Shown here one piece after another: positions 5,901 through 6,979 of a DNA stretch of 6,979 nt (position 1 is the first letter of the stretch; each line of letters begins with the position of its first letter). This stretch comes from Clostridiales bacterium UBA4959 (GTDB taxonomy: Bacteria > Bacillota > Clostridia > Oscillospirales > CAG-272), in assembly GCA_002397345.1 (NCBI GenBank), contig DHAH01000112.1, positions 1-6,979 on the forward strand, read 5' to 3'. The notes beneath the pieces were generated by a model. It searched no databases. It saw only the letters and a list, made by a program, of their open reading frames with translations, and was not told where the DNA came from. The translations under genes were made by a program, and so were the position numbers.

Positions 5901-6894
5901 CCTTGTTTATATCATGCCATGCGTCCGCGAGCTTTTGGTCCGCTTCCGCGAATTTTCCGTTCATGGTGTTTTCGGCGTCGGCGATTTTTGCTCGCGATTC
6001 ACTTATGACAGCGTCATATCGCGCCTGCTCCCGCTGAATTTTTATACGGCTTTCAATGCTGCCGATAACGGTCTGCACCCTGTCTTTATACTCATCGGAA
6101 TAGGAGTTCAGCCCTTTCGTTCCGGACAGAACAATATAGACCACCGTAAAAATATCGCTGCTTACGTCCGCTTCCGTGATAAAAAAGCTGTAATCGGCGG
6201 TAACGGTGGAACGAAAGACAATGCCGGCGTCCTCATTGCCGCGGATATCCTTTGGATCCAGTACAATACCTGTGATTGTATAGGCGGTGTTGGCAAAGGT
6301 CGGAACTTCTGTTTCGTTCGCAAGCTCCGTTTCCATATCCAAACCGATATCCGTGTCAAATTTGCCGTCCGCGTTCGGATCGGCATTATCCGATGTTTCT
6401 TTGGCGCCGCTCTCGCTGTTTTTTTCTTTAATATCCTCTTTTATCGTCAGCGTGTCGCCTATGGATTTGCCGCTATCCTCAATATATTTTTGGGTAACGG
6501 CGATTTCCCCTGTTTTTGCCGGCAGCGCTCCTGCCAGCAGCCGCGGCAGGTTGATGCCGCCGCGGCTAAGTACGGTCATATCCGCACTCTTTCGCGCGCC
6601 GTCTATATCCGTATGGACTGTTTCAATATAGCCTCCCTCGGCGGCTTCTACGCCCTCCACACGCGACAAAACCGCTACATCTTCCTGTGTCAGCCCCAGA
6701 GTGGAGAGGATTTTAATATCGAACAGGTTCTGTTCGTCAAAAAAATAATCCGCCGAGTAATACATATCTAAACAAGCCGCGTATAAGCCTGTCATCATTC
6801 CGACACCCAGCGTCGTGATAATCATAATAGATAGAAACCGTTTCCAGCCCTTTTTTATGGAACGCAGGATATCTTTATGGAAAGCTTTGCTCAT
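2902..6894 (-). CDS. FtsX/MacB-type ABC transporter permease with giant coiled-coil insert
   Basis: A 1330-residue permease, counted from ATG 6894. It has the type VII ABC-permease plan. TM1 is at about 19-41 (RFLSIMIITTLGVGMMTGLY), followed by a MacB-like outer domain (to about 265) opening with YYSADYFFDEQNLFDI and STLGLT. TM2-4 lie at about 811-831, 851-880 and 900-925, and include the FtsX signature EEERGLIGTYKALGF. TM5 is at about 973-1000, a second outer domain spans about 1000-1190, and TM6-8 lie at about 1196-1220, 1251-1275 and 1293-1315 with ERVRELATIKVLGFY. The FtsX coupling segments lie on the inner side, where they would meet the ATPase. Inserted between the first outer domain and TM2 is coiled coil at about 270-505 and 585-780, made of seven-residue units such as LADGEKQ and separated by an Ala-rich stretch (about 513-584). 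An acidic Asp/Glu/Asn-rich loop lies at about 152-200. Related clostridial permeases are common but uncharacterised. Mechanotransmission or envelope export is likely, and the substrate is unknown. Confidence 0.92.
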   Translation of the reverse strand: MSKAFHKDILRSIKKGWKRFLSIMIITTLGVGMMTGLYAACLDMYYSADYFFDEQNLFDIKILSTLGLTQEDVAVLSRVEGVEAAEGGYIETVHTDIDGARKSADMTVLSRGGINLPRLLAGALPAKTGEIAVTQKYIEDSGKSIGDTLTIKEDIKEKNSESGAKETSDNADPNADGKFDTDIGLDMETELANETEVPTFANTAYTITGIVLDPKDIRGNEDAGIVFRSTVTADYSFFITEADVSSDIFTVVYIVLSGTKGLNSYSDEYKDRVQTVIGSIESRIKIQREQARYDAVISESRAKIADAENTMNGKFAEADQKLADAWHDINKARQELADGEVTLTDEQKDADKKIAEAREKLENAKRELTQAEEKLSEGEKQLAESEAELLKNERELADGEQQLLSGERELADGKKALQESEQKLADGEKQLTEAEKQLADGEKQLALGEAELNANAQKLAEGKQRLADEQEKATVQLAAAERQLDAAQSQLDAARAQLEPGIAQLRSAFGDAWPANEWNALVNASAALAATGADDSAVAAGTASESAALAAVIEQMNAQAGQPDALPKDAAVQAALGMGKAIGGQQALDAQKSSFAQQKSAALQKLSETQAELDAGEKQIEESRNIIKSKEAESAAGKVKLDEERAKLETGKADLAEGWVEWKKGRAELDEKWSRWKDGKAKLTEGRAKWEDGKAGLSKGWAELEKGKIEAADGEAKLKQEEADAKTKLSDAWDEIADGKQELSDGESELIEKEREYAEKKEEARQKLADAYAELDDIDMTKWYVQDRTSLDSYFSLSSDLSSIEAVGRLFPVIFLLVAVLMSLTAMTRMVEEERGLIGTYKALGFRNADIYRKYIIFAFTACILGGVLGDVFGFVFMPRFIAVILQSLYSFPQYYLRFDVLYGLGGVALFMAAIIGATVLACRGELTQMPAALLRPKAPSSGSRVWLERIPLVWNRLKFLNKVTARNLFRYKKRLFMTIGGIMGCTALIVCGFAIKDSVMKLSPSQYDDIYKYDLMVVYKEKDNDNMLRYFTNDSGIDDYLILRIENIKLLNADGDSSPVQLMVIPDGSAMEDYICLEDPDGKPVHLDDGGVLITQNATRILDLKTGGAVLLQNLELDQGEAAISGIVRNYLGNNVYMTQKLYESLFGAYKPDGVLAHLSDACADQAAYAETLLDNDSVLSAVSTAALREDFKLDLLNSVVLLLIVMAGALAFAVLFTLSNTNISERVRELATIKVLGFYDKEVYQYVNKETLLLTAMGILLGFPAGYILSKFIIAALNMPSIHFAVYIKPVSYLFSAAITFCFAVIVNWITNRTLDRINMVEALKSVE
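4780..4925 (-). repeat. Trp-containing seven-residue repeats in the second coiled-coil arm
   Basis: Within the permease, this stretch encodes successive units such as EGWVEWKKG, EKWSRWKDG, EGRAKWEDG and SKGWAELEKG. They keep the seven-residue period of the rest of the stalk, but Trp replaces Leu at core-type positions. The minus-strand DNA is correspondingly an imperfect repeat of about 21 bases (one heptad). Confidence 0.65.
5480..5830 (-). repeat. Imperfect 21/42-base tandem repeats encoding LADGEKQ-type heptads
   Basis: The minus-strand DNA repeats units of the form CAGCTTGCCGACGGCGAGAAG at 21-base steps, clearest between 5560 and 5700, where neighbouring copies differ mainly at third positions. 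Each unit encodes one heptad (LADGEKQ, LTEAEKQ, LAESEAE). The pattern suggests growth of the stalk by slippage or unequal exchange of heptad-length units, with later divergence. Confidence 0.7.
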
Positions 6895-6898
6895 TATA

Positions 6899-6979
6899 TC
6901 ACCACTCAATCTGCGCGATAGGCGTGGGCTGTTCGTTCTGTGCGGTATTTACGACCTTGCCGCTTTTAAAGTGGATGAT
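6899..6979 (-). CDS. C-terminal tail of ABC transporter ATP-binding protein (5' end outside window)
   Basis: The minus strand is open from the window edge to TGA at 6899-6901 and encodes 26 residues: IIHFKSGKVV, a short polar linker, then PTPIAQIEW. The 'I-H-x-K-x-G-K-V' strand followed by a Pro-rich linker and a final IEW is the usual end of the MacB/LolD-like ATPases that partner FtsX-type permeases. The stop lies 4 bases before the permease ATG, which indicates translational coupling and a two-gene transporter. The Walker and signature motifs lie outside the window, so the call rests on the tail plus the adjacent permease. Confidence 0.78.
   Translation of the reverse strand: MIHFKSGKVVNTAQNEQPTPIAQIEW
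6900..6907 (-). promoter_or_regulatory. Ribosome binding site deciding the permease start (ATG 6894, not TTG 6909)
   Basis: The minus strand reads GAGTGGTG five bases before ATG 6894, a usable Shine-Dalgarno that overlaps the stop region of the ATPase gene. An in-frame TTG at 6909 would add five residues (MSGDI), but it lies inside the ATPase coding sequence with no purine-rich site in front. The resulting start, MSKAFHKDILRSIKKGWKRF, matches the usual beginning of this permease family: a basic amphipathic stretch just before TM1. Confidence 0.6.

Noticed and set aside
5192..6037. Plus-strand 281-residue open frame rich in Ser, Ala, Cys and Phe
   Set aside because: It lies wholly antisense to the permease coiled-coil repeats. 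Its Ser/Ala/Phe-only composition is the mirror of Glu/Lys/Gln/Leu heptad codons, and it has no ribosome site.
5785..6771. Plus-strand 328-residue open frame
   Set aside because: Antisense to the permease N-terminal half, which has clear homology-like features. The frame shows no recognisable domain and lacks a start context.
6895..6909. Upstream in-frame TTG start adding five residues to the permease
   Set aside because: It lies inside the ATPase coding sequence with no Shine-Dalgarno. ATG 6894 has GAGTGGTG at suitable spacing and gives the usual family N-terminus.

Overview
The window looks like a moderate-GC chromosome of a Gram-positive clostridium (Oscillospiraceae/Ruminococcaceae-like). 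This is inferred from the protein families, from A+T-rich intergenic DNA next to fairly G+C-rich genes, and from purine-rich Shine-Dalgarno sites. No rRNA, tRNA, CRISPR array, transposase or integrase was seen. Nearly all genes lie on the minus strand. The exception is a short gene tail at the left edge.

The right half (6979 to 2902, minus strand) is the end of an ABC-transporter operon. The last 26 codons of an ATP-binding subunit are followed, after 4 bases, by a 1330-residue FtsX/MacB-type permease. The permease has a normal type VII core: one N-terminal membrane helix, an outer domain, three helices, one linking helix, a second outer domain and three final helices. Into its first outer region is inserted about 500 residues of coiled coil built from seven-residue repeats, split by an Ala-rich non-repeating segment. 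This would make a hairpin stalk long enough to reach into or through a Gram-positive wall.

The left half (2823 to 181, minus strand) is a compact four-gene unit behind a consensus sigma-70 promoter (TTGACA, 17-base spacer, TATACT). The order is an XRE-family helix-turn-helix repressor, an ImmA/IrrE-type HELGH metalloprotease, a stand-alone GyrI-like effector-binding protein, and a Cys-rich protein that resembles papain-like C39/BtrH_N folds and is not otherwise recognised. Gaps are 44, 19 and 28 bases, so co-transcription is likely. The first two genes form a classic repressor plus repressor-cleaving or anti-repressor protease pair. The last two look like a ligand sensor and a possible acyl-transfer or peptidase-like partner. 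The natural reading is a signal-responsive module in which ImmA relieves repression by the XRE protein at its own promoter. What the third and fourth proteins do there is unknown, and this is the part most worth following up.

At the far left (2-121, plus strand) is the C-terminal tail of an unrecognised gene that converges on the four-gene unit across an A+T-rich 59-base gap.
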